Of a DNA stretch of 23,866 nucleotides, positions 10,689 to 18,119 are shown piece after piece. Both the position numbers and the translations under genes were made by a program. This DNA is from a virus. Below the pieces are notes generated by a model, which did not search any database, was not told where the DNA came from, and worked only from the letters and a program-made list of their open reading frames with translations. The stretch's first letter is position 1. Every line of letters begins with the position of its first letter. The stretch covers positions 15,407 to 39,272 of IMG/VR virus record IMGVR_UViG_3300030406_001027; one strand, 5' to 3'.

Positions 10689-11013
10689 CCAGTATGACAA
10701 ATCTCCTGAAGAAAGACTTTTTATGTGTGTCATCACACAAGCATTTCAAGATGCTACTTATACTGGCCCATATCGAGAACTAATACAATACAAACGTAAT
10801 GCAAAAGATTGGTTTGAAAATCAATCAAGAGATTTTAAATTAGTATGTACTTTATCTAGTTATGATTGGGAGTACGTAGCTTATGCTTACAAAAAGGCAC
10901 AAAAAAAAGGTTTAACCTCATATACAGAATACCAATATAAATTTCTGTATGGTGAAGATAAACCTATTAAAAAAGATAAGTTTGTGTTAAGAGTACGAGA
11001 TGAATACTTCTAA
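10651..11013 (+). CDS. Conserved phage protein, 120 residues
   Basis: Helical and aromatic-rich: residues 20-40 read EERLFMCVITQAFQDATYTG, then RNAKDWFENQSRDFKLVCTL and VAYAYKKAQKKG. The ERLF-xVxxQA-xDAT...A-xWF...FxxVC pattern is one I recall from phage genomes, near replication genes, always unnamed. Possible small transcription or replication accessory; not proven. Starts at 10651 within the previous gene and overlaps the next by 14 nt. Confidence 0.65.
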   Translation: MKSFLNLTKTQTSQYDKSPEERLFMCVITQAFQDATYTGPYRELIQYKRNAKDWFENQSRDFKLVCTLSSYDWEYVAYAYKKAQKKGLTSYTEYQYKFLYGEDKPIKKDKFVLRVRDEYF

Positions 11014-11257
11014 AATGAAAAAGGCAGATAGTATACTTAGTCAAGTACTGATAGACCATATTAAACGTCATGAAGCTGGTCAAAAGAAATATGGTGGATC
11101 TATGGATGATAACCATAAATCTTTAGCAGCATGGATAAAAGATGCCAAAGAAGAACTTATGGATGCTGTTGTTTATTTAACCAAAGTAGAGAAGCTCCTG
11201 ACTGGTGATAACACTTCTGACAAGCTTTACTACGATTCGGAAAAGAAACAAAAATAA
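11000..11257 (+). CDS. MazG-like nucleotide pyrophosphohydrolase (weak match)
   Basis: The 85-residue product contains HIKRHEAGQKKYGGSMDD and LAAWIKDAKEELMDAVVYLT (about 44-63), a KYG...EELxDAxxYL pattern like MazG/dATP-dGTP pyrophosphohydrolase-type phage proteins, whose acidic residues bind metal and nucleotide. Such enzymes would cleave NTPs or (p)ppGpp to tune host physiology. Only a minimal core helix pair is present, so a related unknown helical protein is possible. It is the last gene of the early transcript; a convergent minus-strand ORF overlaps its last 101 nt. Confidence 0.45.
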   Translation: MNTSKMKKADSILSQVLIDHIKRHEAGQKKYGGSMDDNHKSLAAWIKDAKEELMDAVVYLTKVEKLLTGDNTSDKLYYDSEKKQK

Positions 11258-11333
11258 CGTTTGTAGTTAACTCTTTTTTGCAGTTTCTACAGACACCAAC
11301 CCTAGTAGCAATGTATCGTTTTTTCTTGAGCAT
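11157..11333 (-). CDS. Candidate small zinc-ribbon protein, antisense to the end of the MazG-like gene
   Basis: An ATG at 11333-11331 opens a 58-codon frame to TAA at 11159-11157. The product starts MLKKKRYIATRVGVCRNCKK, and two Cys-x2-Cys pairs are visible: C15-x2-C18 (CRNC) and C38-x2-C41 (CQKC), 19 residues apart, the spacing of a zinc ribbon. It lies at the end of the minus-strand late operon, after the gene at 11344, and fills the gap 11258-11343. Against it: no Shine-Dalgarno sequence, and 101 nt lie antisense to the previous gene. Chance is possible but the double CxxC is suggestive. Confidence 0.4.
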   Translation of the reverse strand: MLKKKRYIATRVGVCRNCKKELTTNVIFVSFPNRSKACQKCYHQSGASLLWLNKQQHP

Positions 11334-11343
11334 AGGCTAGTCA

Positions 11344-11556
11344 TTATTTTAATATAAGTTTCTTTATAGTTATTGAGCCATCAATATTCTTTTCAAGCTC
11401 TGCTTCGGATACAATACATCTATATTCTATACCATCTTTGATAGTTCTAGATGCTTCTCTTTTGTGTTTTAGACACATACTCATGTTGTCTTGTATTCTG
11501 TGTTCTTTGATCTCGTGATCTATGATCATCAATAATGCTATAATTTCTGCAACCAT
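11344..11556 (-). CDS. Small late protein with conserved Cys, 70 residues
   Basis: The product starts MVAEIIALLMIIDHEIKEHR, a hydrophobic N-terminus, then MSMCLKHKREASRTIK and a beta-type tail (YRCIVSEAELEKNIDGSITI). Similar proteins with CLKHKRxASR and YxC stretches are familiar from marine phage genomes, unnamed. The two cysteines (about 28 and 47) might bind metal or form a disulfide. Next-to-last or last gene of the late operon. Confidence 0.6.
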   Translation of the reverse strand: MVAEIIALLMIIDHEIKEHRIQDNMSMCLKHKREASRTIKDGIEYRCIVSEAELEKNIDGSITIKKLILK

Positions 11557-11558
11557 AA

Positions 11559-11888
11559 TTATTGTCCATTTAATTTTTTCTGTAACATATCTACCTGTTC
11601 TTTGAGGTGATCTATGTTTACTTTGTTATATCTTGATTCTTCAATCTCTTTTTGAATAGTCTCAATCTCACCTGCAAGGTGTTCAATAAGCATATACATC
11701 TCTAAATTTTTAGGTTCTTGCTCGGCTTTTTTTAAAAGATCAGCTTGAAATAGAGTGTCTGCTGTTTCTAATCTATTGAGTCTTTCTTCTACACCAAAGT
11801 AAGCCCATACCCCTACAGCTACTGCTGCTACAATAGCTATTAGATTCCTTAATGGTAAGGAGATTGCTGTATTATCTGATATTTTCAT
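11559..11888 (-). CDS. Single-span membrane protein with coiled coil, lysis-type candidate
   Basis: Residues about 13-32 form one membrane span (RNLIAIVAAVAVGVWAYFGV), followed by a long charged helix with coiled-coil spacing to the C-terminus (ETIQKEIEESRYNK; LKEQVDMLQKKLNGQ). An N-terminal anchor plus long helix resembles an i-spanin or an accessory holin. It overlaps the 3' end of the holin-like gene upstream by 4 nt, which supports a lysis role. No sequence-level family is recognised. Confidence 0.6.
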   Translation of the reverse strand: MKISDNTAISLPLRNLIAIVAAVAVGVWAYFGVEERLNRLETADTLFQADLLKKAEQEPKNLEMYMLIEHLAGEIETIQKEIEESRYNKVNIDHLKEQVDMLQKKLNGQ

Positions 11889-12271
11889 TTTCTCTTTTTA
11901 AACATATCCATACCTGGTTTTAAACCATATATAGATCCAAAGATTCCAAGAACTAACCATTTGTAAAACTCAGGAAAGTTATTGAAATATTCAAAGAATA
12001 AATCTAACTTCTGTTTCGCTTCAGGATCTCCACTAAATACTGACCAACTGAGTACAACTATCGGCAAAACTACAATAATGAGTACCAGCTCATCTTTCCA
12101 CCCTTGTTTATTGTCGTTGAGTACGGCTTGTTTGTATTCTAATTCGCCACGAGCCATCTTCTCTGCATGTACTTTTTCTGCGTCAGACATAAGCATTTTA
12201 GTTTGCTGTCTATTTTTATAGATATGCGAACCTGCTTGGATAGCCATCTTAGCTAATGAAAACCACGCCAT
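11885..12271 (-). CDS. Putative holin (two to three membrane segments)
   Basis: Residues 1-18 are amphipathic, 61-79 are a membrane span (ELVLIIVVLPIVVLSWSVF), and 103-118 are a second, weaker span (YKWLVLGIFGSIYGLK). The order WKDE-LIxxxLP...FPEFYKWLVLGIFGSIYGL is like holins of gene-transfer-agent and marine phage type (3-TM holin, PF11351-like). A holin makes lesions that release endolysin. Lys-rich ends fit a cytoplasmic C-terminus. Neighbours are the coiled-coil membrane protein and, further upstream, the peptidoglycan hydrolase. Confidence 0.6.
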   Translation of the reverse strand: MAWFSLAKMAIQAGSHIYKNRQQTKMLMSDAEKVHAEKMARGELEYKQAVLNDNKQGWKDELVLIIVVLPIVVLSWSVFSGDPEAKQKLDLFFEYFNNFPEFYKWLVLGIFGSIYGLKPGMDMFKKRK

Positions 12272-12272
12272 A

Positions 12273-12557
12273 TTAACACTTCCATCTTCTTCTAGCTTGT
12301 CTTAGTCTAGAGTTGGGATCCCTAGCAGCTTTAGGAAACTTCTTCATTTGTCCTGCACTTCTAGCACAGAATGATTTACGTCTCTTAGCAGCTTTAGATC
12401 CTGGTTTAACTTTACCTGTAACAGCAGTCTTCAATTTAGATCCAGGATTCATTCTACGATATGCAGCAACACCTGCTCTTGTCATACCTGCACCTGATTT
12501 AGTAGACCTGAAGTTACGTTTGTTTCTTTTAGGCATTCGATCTTGTTTACGTGCCAT
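12273..12557 (-). CDS. DUF6321-like basic protein
   Basis: The 94-residue product contains GAGMTRAGVAAYRRMNPGSK, LKTAVTGKVKPGSKAAKRRK and SFCARSAGQMKKFPKAARDP. This GMTxxGVxAYRRxNPGSKLKTAVTG...FCARSxGQMKK pattern is that of DUF6321 proteins, found in phages and marine bacteria. Function unknown; the very high Arg/Lys content and the conserved Cys suggest a nucleic-acid-binding protein. TAATG junction with the next small basic gene upstream. Confidence 0.8.
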   Translation of the reverse strand: MARKQDRMPKRNKRNFRSTKSGAGMTRAGVAAYRRMNPGSKLKTAVTGKVKPGSKAAKRRKSFCARSAGQMKKFPKAARDPNSRLRQARRRWKC

Positions 12558-12691
12558 TATCTTTTCCTTGCTGTCTGAGCTGCACGTCTAAAGTTTGCAG
12601 CAGTAGGCGCACCCTTTGCACCTTTTTTTCTCATCTTACCACCACGCTTTCTCTTTGCGTGTATGTTTGCATATAAACCTTTTCTAGCCAT
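12557..12691 (-). CDS. Small basic phage protein, 44 residues
   Basis: ATG at 12691-12689, TAA at 12559-12557. The product starts MARKGLYANIHAKRKRGGKM and continues RKKGAKGAPTAANFRRAAQT before ARKR. I recall near-identical MARKGLYANIHAKRKR proteins in many phage genomes beside DUF6321 genes. More than a third of residues are Lys/Arg. One-base overlaps join it to both flanking genes. Function unknown; probably one of a set of small basic proteins expressed together. Confidence 0.7.
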   Translation of the reverse strand: MARKGLYANIHAKRKRGGKMRKKGAKGAPTAANFRRAAQTARKR

Positions 12692-12936
12692 TAAAAACTC
12701 CTATATCTTTTTACCTTTTTAGCAATACGTTTAGGTTGTTTACTAAATTGTTTACCTTTACGTTTTGCTTTTCTTTTTGCTCTTGTAGTAGCAGCATATT
12801 CTGCTGGACTTAGATTCTTGATAGCTGCCGTTGGCAAGTATCTTTCTCCAGTAACACTTGATTTTTTCCCAGACTTTGTTCGCCATTTCTGTTTCCCCCA
12901 AGCTTTTAAACTCTGTTGTCGTCTTGATAGTGCCAT
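12691..12936 (-). CDS. DUF5872-like basic protein
   Basis: The 81-residue product has SLKAWGKQKWRTKSGKKSSV, TGERYLPTAAIKNLSPAEYA and TTRAKRKAKRKGKQFSKQPK. The WxKQKWRTKSGK...TGERYLPxxAIKxLS..EYAATTRAKRK order is the DUF5872 pattern. Function is unknown. Basic throughout; it lies between two other tiny basic genes with one-base overlaps, and a coordinated role in DNA condensation or virion assembly is inference. Confidence 0.8.
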   Translation of the reverse strand: MALSRRQQSLKAWGKQKWRTKSGKKSSVTGERYLPTAAIKNLSPAEYAATTRAKRKAKRKGKQFSKQPKRIAKKVKRYRSF

Positions 12937-13130
12937 TATATATTTTTGATTATTGATAGTTTGTCTTTAGCTTCACCAATCTTATGAATGATTTTATCCA
13001 TCTCTTCTATATGTTGTGGATGTTCACCAATTCCTACTGGATTAGTAAGGTATATATTTAATGTTGCTGTGTTCTCTGCTATTTCAGCTTCATACTTTTT
13101 AATTAAAGCATCAATAAGTATATCTCTCAC
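12936..13130 (-). CDS. Conserved small helical phage protein, 64 residues
   Basis: The product starts MRDILIDALIKKYEAEIAEN, contains LTNPVGIGEHPQHIEEMDKI, then an Ile/Lys helix. The pattern DILxDALIxxYExxIAExxA...NPxGIGEHP is one I recall from many phages, unnamed. It is helical and acidic-neutral, unlike its basic neighbours, and could form a small oligomeric partner of them. ATGA-type overlap with the gene upstream. Confidence 0.65.
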   Translation of the reverse strand: MRDILIDALIKKYEAEIAENTATLNIYLTNPVGIGEHPQHIEEMDKIIHKIGEAKDKLSIIKNI

Positions 13131-13312
13131 TTGTAGCCACCACCTGCTGCTTTATATCTTTTCGCTAGAAGTTGCGCTTTTCTCGCACTCCACTTTCCAG
13201 CAGCTGTACCTTGTACATTAGCAGCTTTAATTTGATTGAATAATCTTTTTCTCATACCAGGCTTTGTGTAGTTACCTGACTTATTTACTGTACTCTTTTT
13301 TTTCTTTTTCAT
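13127..13312 (-). CDS. Small basic phage protein, 61 residues
   Basis: The product starts MKKKKKSTVNKSGNYTKPGM and continues RKRLFNQIKAANVQGTAAGK with the WSARKAQLLAKRYKAAGGGY end. The MRKxxFxxIKA...GQWSARKAQxLAKxYKxxGGGYK pattern is recurrent in phage genomes, including myoviruses, and usually unnamed. About 17 of 61 residues are Lys or Arg. Overlaps neighbours by 4 nt on both sides. Its place in the late operon directly below the peptidoglycan hydrolase is unusual for a DNA-binding protein. Confidence 0.7.
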   Translation of the reverse strand: MKKKKKSTVNKSGNYTKPGMRKRLFNQIKAANVQGTAAGKWSARKAQLLAKRYKAAGGGYK

Positions 13313-13746
13313 TTAGTTGGATGTCCTTCCCATGCTTTATACATACCTTGAACAATGACATCATCTTCATATGGTTGATCACCATTTTCCATTCTTATAA
13401 TTGCTTTTACCAAAGGTAAATAATCTTCTATACTGTTTTCAAGTTCTTCATCTTTTTCTTTAGATGTAGCTGCACAAACATATTTGATGTAATTATCAGT
13501 ATCATTTTCAATAGGGGGAGCCCATCTATGTATAATTTTTTCTATAGTTTTAATATCATAGTTAAATCTATAAGTTAAAAGAATACGCACTAATGCACGT
13601 AAGCCCCATACTGGTTCTTTAAATTGGCAAAAGACATCATCATTCTGTTCATCAGAAAGACCATCCCATGCAGTGCCTAATTTGATATTGCCAGGATTAT
13701 GATTTCTTATACCTCTAGGTAATGATTTTTTTGATCCATCGTCCAT
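13309..13746 (-). CDS. Peptidoglycan hydrolase / endolysin-like protein
   Basis: The product has RGIRNHNPGNIKLG at 11-24, an FCQFKEPVWGLRALVRILLT segment (39-58) and RWAPPIENDTDNYI at 74-87. The RGxRNxNPGNI...F..P..GxRALxRIL...W(A/S)PPxEN-T..Y pattern occurs in phage structural lysozymes and lytic transglycosylases that cleave the cell wall during entry or lysis. The catalytic Glu cannot be placed with certainty; E43 and E80 (PPIEN) are candidates. It overlaps the phosphoesterase gene upstream by 32 nt and the holin-like genes lie downstream in the same operon. Confidence 0.75.
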   Translation of the reverse strand: MDDGSKKSLPRGIRNHNPGNIKLGTAWDGLSDEQNDDVFCQFKEPVWGLRALVRILLTYRFNYDIKTIEKIIHRWAPPIENDTDNYIKYVCAATSKEKDEELENSIEDYLPLVKAIIRMENGDQPYEDDVIVQGMYKAWEGHPTK

Positions 13747-14416
13747 GTTTATTTAATACCATTGGTATGAGCTTAGGTAAACCATTGATTATAGCTGCAC
13801 AACCTATGATTGGTCTAGCTCTTTGTGTTTTATTATATCGAAAAGCAAGAGAATCCTTATCAACAAGGCATCCTACTTGTAATCCGTAATACAAACCTAA
13901 TGAATTTCCATAATATTTTATATTGTAGGAACTGTGGTAATGTCCTTGTACGCAGCTCATACCCATAGATTGAGCTAGTTTAAGCACATCAGCTACCTTC
14001 CCATGACAAAAATACACTGGGCCATTAGAAGTCTGTATGGTTAAATCATCATGCCATTTCCAACCTTTGCCTACTTTTAAAAACTCATTATAGTCTCTCA
14101 AGTATGCTTTTGGAATGCCATGCTTTAATGCTCTACGATAAACTAAACTACCATGATTAGAGTCTAACAGATCCATTTTTGGAAATAGAGTCTCTATCTG
14201 TTTAATTATCGGTAAAGATTGTTTTAATTCATCACCAGCACTAGGTAGATCAGGATCGCTATCGTGAAATGACATAGCGTGTTTATCTACTTCATCGCCT
14301 ATATGAATAACCCTATCAGGTTTATAAATTTCTTTTAAGTCTTTTAAAAATGGAATCAAATCAGGATGATGATACGGAATATGAGTATCTGAAATAATTA
14401 ATATTGATTTGTTCAT
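13715..14416 (-). CDS. Calcineurin-like metallophosphoesterase
   Basis: A 233-residue two-metal phosphoesterase. Motifs in order: D10-x-H12 (ISDTHIP), G40-D41 (HIGDEVD), N87-H88 (SNHGS, standing for GNHE), H138 (CHGK) and G158-H159-x-H161 (GHYH). All the metal ligands of the family are present. Substrate is unknown; phage members are often next to late genes and might act on phosphorylated nucleotides or DNA ends. The start at 14416 follows a 48-nt gap with TATACT/TATAAA sequences that could act as a local minus-strand promoter; there is no strong Shine-Dalgarno sequence. Confidence 0.85.
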   Translation of the reverse strand: MNKSILIISDTHIPYHHPDLIPFLKDLKEIYKPDRVIHIGDEVDKHAMSFHDSDPDLPSAGDELKQSLPIIKQIETLFPKMDLLDSNHGSLVYRRALKHGIPKAYLRDYNEFLKVGKGWKWHDDLTIQTSNGPVYFCHGKVADVLKLAQSMGMSCVQGHYHSSYNIKYYGNSLGLYYGLQVGCLVDKDSLAFRYNKTQRARPIIGCAAIINGLPKLIPMVLNKHGRWIKKIIT

Positions 14417-14444
14417 ATCAAATCTGTACTACAATTTATACGAG

Positions 14445-14474
14445 AAGTATAGTGTTAGGTAAAACTATATACTT
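14445..14474 (-). other. AT-rich hairpin before the phosphoesterase gene
   Basis: AAGTATAGT (14445-14453) pairs with ACTAT-AT-ACTT (14464-14474) with a 2-nt bulge and a 10-nt loop. It overlaps the stop of the gene that ends at 14465, in the only gap of this operon section. No T-run follows on the minus strand, so a weak processing site is more likely than a terminator. The stem is short and AT-rich and could be chance. Confidence 0.3.
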
Positions 14475-14674
14475 TCTACTTTTGTACAATCAAACTGTAC
14501 AGTTAATTTAAGTCTATTTACATTATCTTGACCAAAGTCTTGATTGATTGTCATACCATTAAGATACCCAGCAGTAGCACAATCATAGTAGCTATTATAC
14601 TCACCCATAGGCTTTTCTTGGCCACATTCCATGTTAGTTACAGAGCAAACTGTAACAACTAAAAGCCATTTCAT
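14465..14674 (-). CDS. Small exported-type phage protein with conserved Cys, 69 residues
   Basis: The product starts MKWLLVVTVCSVTNMECGQE, a hydrophobic N-terminus (residues 2-12) followed by Cys 10 and Cys 17; more Cys at about 32 (YYDCATAGYLNG) and 63 (FDCTKVES). I recall the MKW-L...C....EC...YDC...G pattern from small marine phage proteins of unknown function. It could be a membrane-anchored lysis factor or an exported disulfide-bonded protein. Cys 10 is not in a classical lipobox. One-base overlap with the next gene upstream. Confidence 0.6.
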   Translation of the reverse strand: MKWLLVVTVCSVTNMECGQEKPMGEYNSYYDCATAGYLNGMTINQDFGQDNVNRLKLTVQFDCTKVESI

Positions 14675-14880
14675 TAAAGAACCTTATTTAATAGAACAAA
14701 TAGCTCACCTAGAACAACTAATCCAACAGCTCCTAAAACATATAAAATACGATCTATGTCCTTTTTTATATGTGCTAAATGGTTGTTTTCTATTGTATCT
14801 ATCTTAGAGTGCAGTAATTTTACTTCACCTTTAAGCTCTATTATATCAGTTTTATCTTTATCTTTTTGGTATTGTTCCAT
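14674..14880 (-). CDS. Tail-anchored coiled-coil membrane protein, lysis-type candidate
   Basis: Residues about 4-45 are a charged coiled coil (KDKTDIIELKGEVKLLHSKI; ENNHLAHIKKDIDR) followed by one C-terminal membrane span at about 46-64 (LYVLGAVGLVVLGELFVLL). This topology is that of XhlA-like holin accessory proteins. It sits upstream of the lysis-like and endolysin genes, so a lysis role is plausible. It overlaps the giant virion gene by one base. Confidence 0.6.
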   Translation of the reverse strand: MEQYQKDKDKTDIIELKGEVKLLHSKIDTIENNHLAHIKKDIDRILYVLGAVGLVVLGELFVLLNKVL

Positions 14881-17800
14881 TAAAATAACGTCTCATAAGG
14901 GTTTCTTATAAGACCTCCTAGTTTATATTGCGTATATCTTGGCCCTTTGTATCTTGGATGACCTGATTGACCTAACACAAAATCTAATGCTACATCAGCA
15001 GCTATATCACTTGGTATTCTACCAGCTTCTAACTGCTCTTGTATAGATCTTACACTACTTTGTAGCCAAATAGGTAAGAATCGCTGACCTGCTTGACCAC
15101 CCATTTTCAAGGCTTTTTCGATAGCAGTATCATCTTTAACTGTAATATTAGGCGAGTAGCCTGTAGTTAAATATTGTTTATTAGTAAACACCTCAGTAAC
15201 AGTACGAGGTAATGAACCAATCTTTTTGAGTCCTGTTTTTTGTGGATCTGTGATCCAATGAAACGGCTCCATAAGTTGCTTAGAAAACGTAAGTACATCT
15301 CCATTACCTAGATCTATTCTAGTAGGATCTTTGTTTTCTAATATTGATTTGCCTGAAAATGCATAGTTCAATGCACTACCAGCTACTGCATATATTAATG
15401 CAGCTCTAGCAAAGTAATATCCATACATACGTCTAGCATCTGTAGCATTCTCAAATGCTGGTAATGATTTACCAATGATACGTAAGTTAGATATAGTCCA
15501 ATCAGGAGCAAATAATAATAACTGTAAATAACCTCTAGATCCTGGTTGGAATGTAGTTTGTGCTAGTTTTTTAAATAATGGTGTTTGTATTCTTCTAGTC
15601 ATAGCAAACCAATCTTGACCACCAAAAGCGTCATTTGTAAATTGTGCTGCTAGTCTAGCTTTACGATAGATCTGTGCTTGTGTTTTATCTACAGCAGGAT
15701 CTAATGTTTTGTTAAGCTGTGTTAAGAATGTATATAGTTTTGCATGAGTGAAGATACGATCCCATGTTATTCTATCAAAAAACTTAAATACGTTTTCTAT
15801 TTTCTCACCTGTTTTGATACCAAACTGATGTTTTAATAATCTGTCAAATTTACGCATTTGTGCGTAGAATCTATCAAATCCAACATCTTCAGGTGTTGAG
15901 ATTGTTAATCTGTTTGCTTGTGCAAATCTTACAACATCGTTAAATCCAGCGTCTTTGATAGCTTGGTTTGCATGTGTAAACTCTGTAAGGTATTTGCCTG
16001 GATTATTAATTAACTCTTCTATTTCAGTACCTTTTCTACTAAAAGCTTGTTTAATAAATTTACCAGTTACCTTCATAGGTACACCAGCAAATATCATACT
16101 TTCAGCTAAAGCTCCTGCATGAAAGAATGAAAAACCAACAGCTAATCTTTTCATCATTAGATTAGTGGTAAAGATACCTGCCATCAGTTGACCTTCTGTA
16201 GTAGCATCAAATACCATACGTAATGATTTTTCTGTACCACGTATAATATATACTTGATCTCTTTTACCTAAAAAAGGATGATTAAATTTTGTATAATGTG
16301 ATCCTAAAAATCTACCATATGTACCAGCTTGTCTAGAATTATTAATCATTATAGGTAGCTTTGCTGTAAAGCCTTGACCAACAGGTACAACGACTGGACT
16401 ATACTGAGCTTCAGTCAAGTACTTAACCATTTGTCTTGTGACTAATGCTCTATTAAGAGAAGTAGTATAAATACGTATTAATTCAGCAGGATCATCCATA
16501 CCTTTTTTCAGGGTATAACCTGCTTTGTAACCTTCGTTTATATCTCTAAATTTTCTTTCTTTACCAAGTCTAAATACACCTGATAAACCAGTAATTTTTT
16601 CATCAAACTGATTTGCAAATAGTAATGGTTCACGACTAAACTGATCCCATAATAAAGGTAGGTAGTTAGTTCTGTATGATTTAATAAGAGTGGGGTCTAA
16701 CTTATCTACTTCTTTATAAAGATCATCTAATGTTTTTCTAATATAGAAAGCTGCTTGTCTTTCTCTTTTAGTTAAATCTTTTATAGTAAGTTCTTTACCA
16801 TTCAAATCAAACTTAAGATTTTTATTTACTTTAGTACCTTGTATGTAATGAAACACTTTAGATCTAGAAGTTTCATCAGGTAAAAATTCTTTTATTCTAT
16901 TAACTACAGGTATAGCTGTACTTGTAAGTTTATTATTATATACATGTGCAGCATCTAAAGCATTCTCAATAGTTTTAATACTTTGTGTTTCAAACTCGGC
17001 AGGTAGAGTTCTCATTAGTCTGAATAGACCTTTAGCTCCAAGATAAATACCTGCACCTACACCAAACCCAATAGCAGATTCTTCTAGCTTATCTTTTGGT
17101 TCAGTTAAAAACTGTGCAGTAGCTCCTATGGCTCCAAAGGATGCTGCCTTTAGTGCTGTTGCTTTTGCCATATCTAAACCTTTTTCAATAGGTTCAGTCA
17201 AAGCAATATCCATAGTATTTGCTAATCTATTAAACTCTTCTGTAGATACGTCTTTGTATTGTTTTCTTAATTCTTTTATTAATGCTCTTGTGGCTACTCT
17301 ATTACCATCAGGAGTTAGCTCTAATAGTTTATCAGGATTAATATTTTTTGTAGCGTTTACAAAAGCCTGTCTAACCTTTGGTTCAGCAATATTAAGATCT
17401 CGAGCTGCAAGAGCTGGTATTCCACCAAATATAGTACTTAATACTAATCCAGCAGTAGCTCCTATTGTAGTTTCAGTAGTAGTTCTACCTAAAGAGATCT
17501 CTCCCTTTTCACCTAGCTGTAGTCCTGTAGAAAATGCTAGTGGCGTAAACAATGCAGCAGCTGCACCATATTTAATATCTTTACGATATGCTTGTTTAAA
17601 TTTATCATCTACGTACTTAAATCTTTTTGAGTACTTAGCACGTGTAGCATTTACCACCCCCCTGCCTAATCTTGTAAAAAATAAACTAGGTATAGCTAGT
17701 AAGTATGGATCGGCTACTATCATATTAACTAATTCTGCACCCATTATTCCTGGATGTTTCTTAGCTAACTTAACTACTTCACTAAATTCAAATTGTTGAT

Positions 17801-18119
17801 CACCTTCTTCTAATAGATAACCAAACTTTTTATAGATACGTTCGGCTTCTTGATACTGACCACTACCTCTTAAATTAGGATTACGTTGTAAGAAACGCAA
17901 AGCATCTTGTGCTTGTCGTTTTTTAGTATTACCTGTAATCCATTGGTAGAGTGATGCTGGTAATGATTCTTCAAAAATCAATTCCATCGGATTTCTTAAT
18001 GATGAAAAAAATCCAGGTGGTTTTTGTATATTAGATTGTAAAGGATCTCTTAGTGGATCTCTAATATCAACGACTGGATCCTTGAGATTTACATCATCAA
18101 GTTTAAATCCATTTGCCAT
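14880..18119 (-). CDS. Large internal virion / DNA-ejection-type protein, 1079 residues
   Basis: By far the largest gene in the window. Hydrophobic Gly/Ala-rich segments occur at about 184-201, 217-239, 325-338 and 348-365, and again near 901-921 (ARAALIYAVAGSALNYAF), so the protein could enter or cross membranes. The C-terminal DPTRIDLGNGDVLTF and SKQLMEPFHW (about 931-955) is a signature I recall from big late structural proteins of podovirus-like phages. The charged middle is helical. Probably ejected with DNA to build a channel, comparable in role, not in sequence, to T7 gp15/gp16. No transglycosylase motif is visible to me. Confidence 0.6.
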   Translation of the reverse strand: MANGFKLDDVNLKDPVVDIRDPLRDPLQSNIQKPPGFFSSLRNPMELIFEESLPASLYQWITGNTKKRQAQDALRFLQRNPNLRGSGQYQEAERIYKKFGYLLEEGDQQFEFSEVVKLAKKHPGIMGAELVNMIVADPYLLAIPSLFFTRLGRGVVNATRAKYSKRFKYVDDKFKQAYRKDIKYGAAAALFTPLAFSTGLQLGEKGEISLGRTTTETTIGATAGLVLSTIFGGIPALAARDLNIAEPKVRQAFVNATKNINPDKLLELTPDGNRVATRALIKELRKQYKDVSTEEFNRLANTMDIALTEPIEKGLDMAKATALKAASFGAIGATAQFLTEPKDKLEESAIGFGVGAGIYLGAKGLFRLMRTLPAEFETQSIKTIENALDAAHVYNNKLTSTAIPVVNRIKEFLPDETSRSKVFHYIQGTKVNKNLKFDLNGKELTIKDLTKRERQAAFYIRKTLDDLYKEVDKLDPTLIKSYRTNYLPLLWDQFSREPLLFANQFDEKITGLSGVFRLGKERKFRDINEGYKAGYTLKKGMDDPAELIRIYTTSLNRALVTRQMVKYLTEAQYSPVVVPVGQGFTAKLPIMINNSRQAGTYGRFLGSHYTKFNHPFLGKRDQVYIIRGTEKSLRMVFDATTEGQLMAGIFTTNLMMKRLAVGFSFFHAGALAESMIFAGVPMKVTGKFIKQAFSRKGTEIEELINNPGKYLTEFTHANQAIKDAGFNDVVRFAQANRLTISTPEDVGFDRFYAQMRKFDRLLKHQFGIKTGEKIENVFKFFDRITWDRIFTHAKLYTFLTQLNKTLDPAVDKTQAQIYRKARLAAQFTNDAFGGQDWFAMTRRIQTPLFKKLAQTTFQPGSRGYLQLLLFAPDWTISNLRIIGKSLPAFENATDARRMYGYYFARAALIYAVAGSALNYAFSGKSILENKDPTRIDLGNGDVLTFSKQLMEPFHWITDPQKTGLKKIGSLPRTVTEVFTNKQYLTTGYSPNITVKDDTAIEKALKMGGQAGQRFLPIWLQSSVRSIQEQLEAGRIPSDIAADVALDFVLGQSGHPRYKGPRYTQYKLGGLIRNPYETLF

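Noticed and set aside
11258-11340. Bidirectional terminator between converging operons
   Set aside because: A T-run is present near 11273-11278, but only a 5-bp stem (TGTAG/CTACA) can be drawn and it is not followed by the T-run in a usable order.
12313-12591. Plus-strand frame of 92 codons, Leu/Ala/Pro-rich
   Set aside because: Mirror of the DUF6321-like gene; leucine-rich composition is a reading artefact of the basic protein's codons.
17128-17799. A long plus-strand open frame of 223 codons
   Set aside because: Entirely antisense to the 1079-residue virion gene, no ribosome-binding site, and composition expected from reversed codons of an AT-rich gene.
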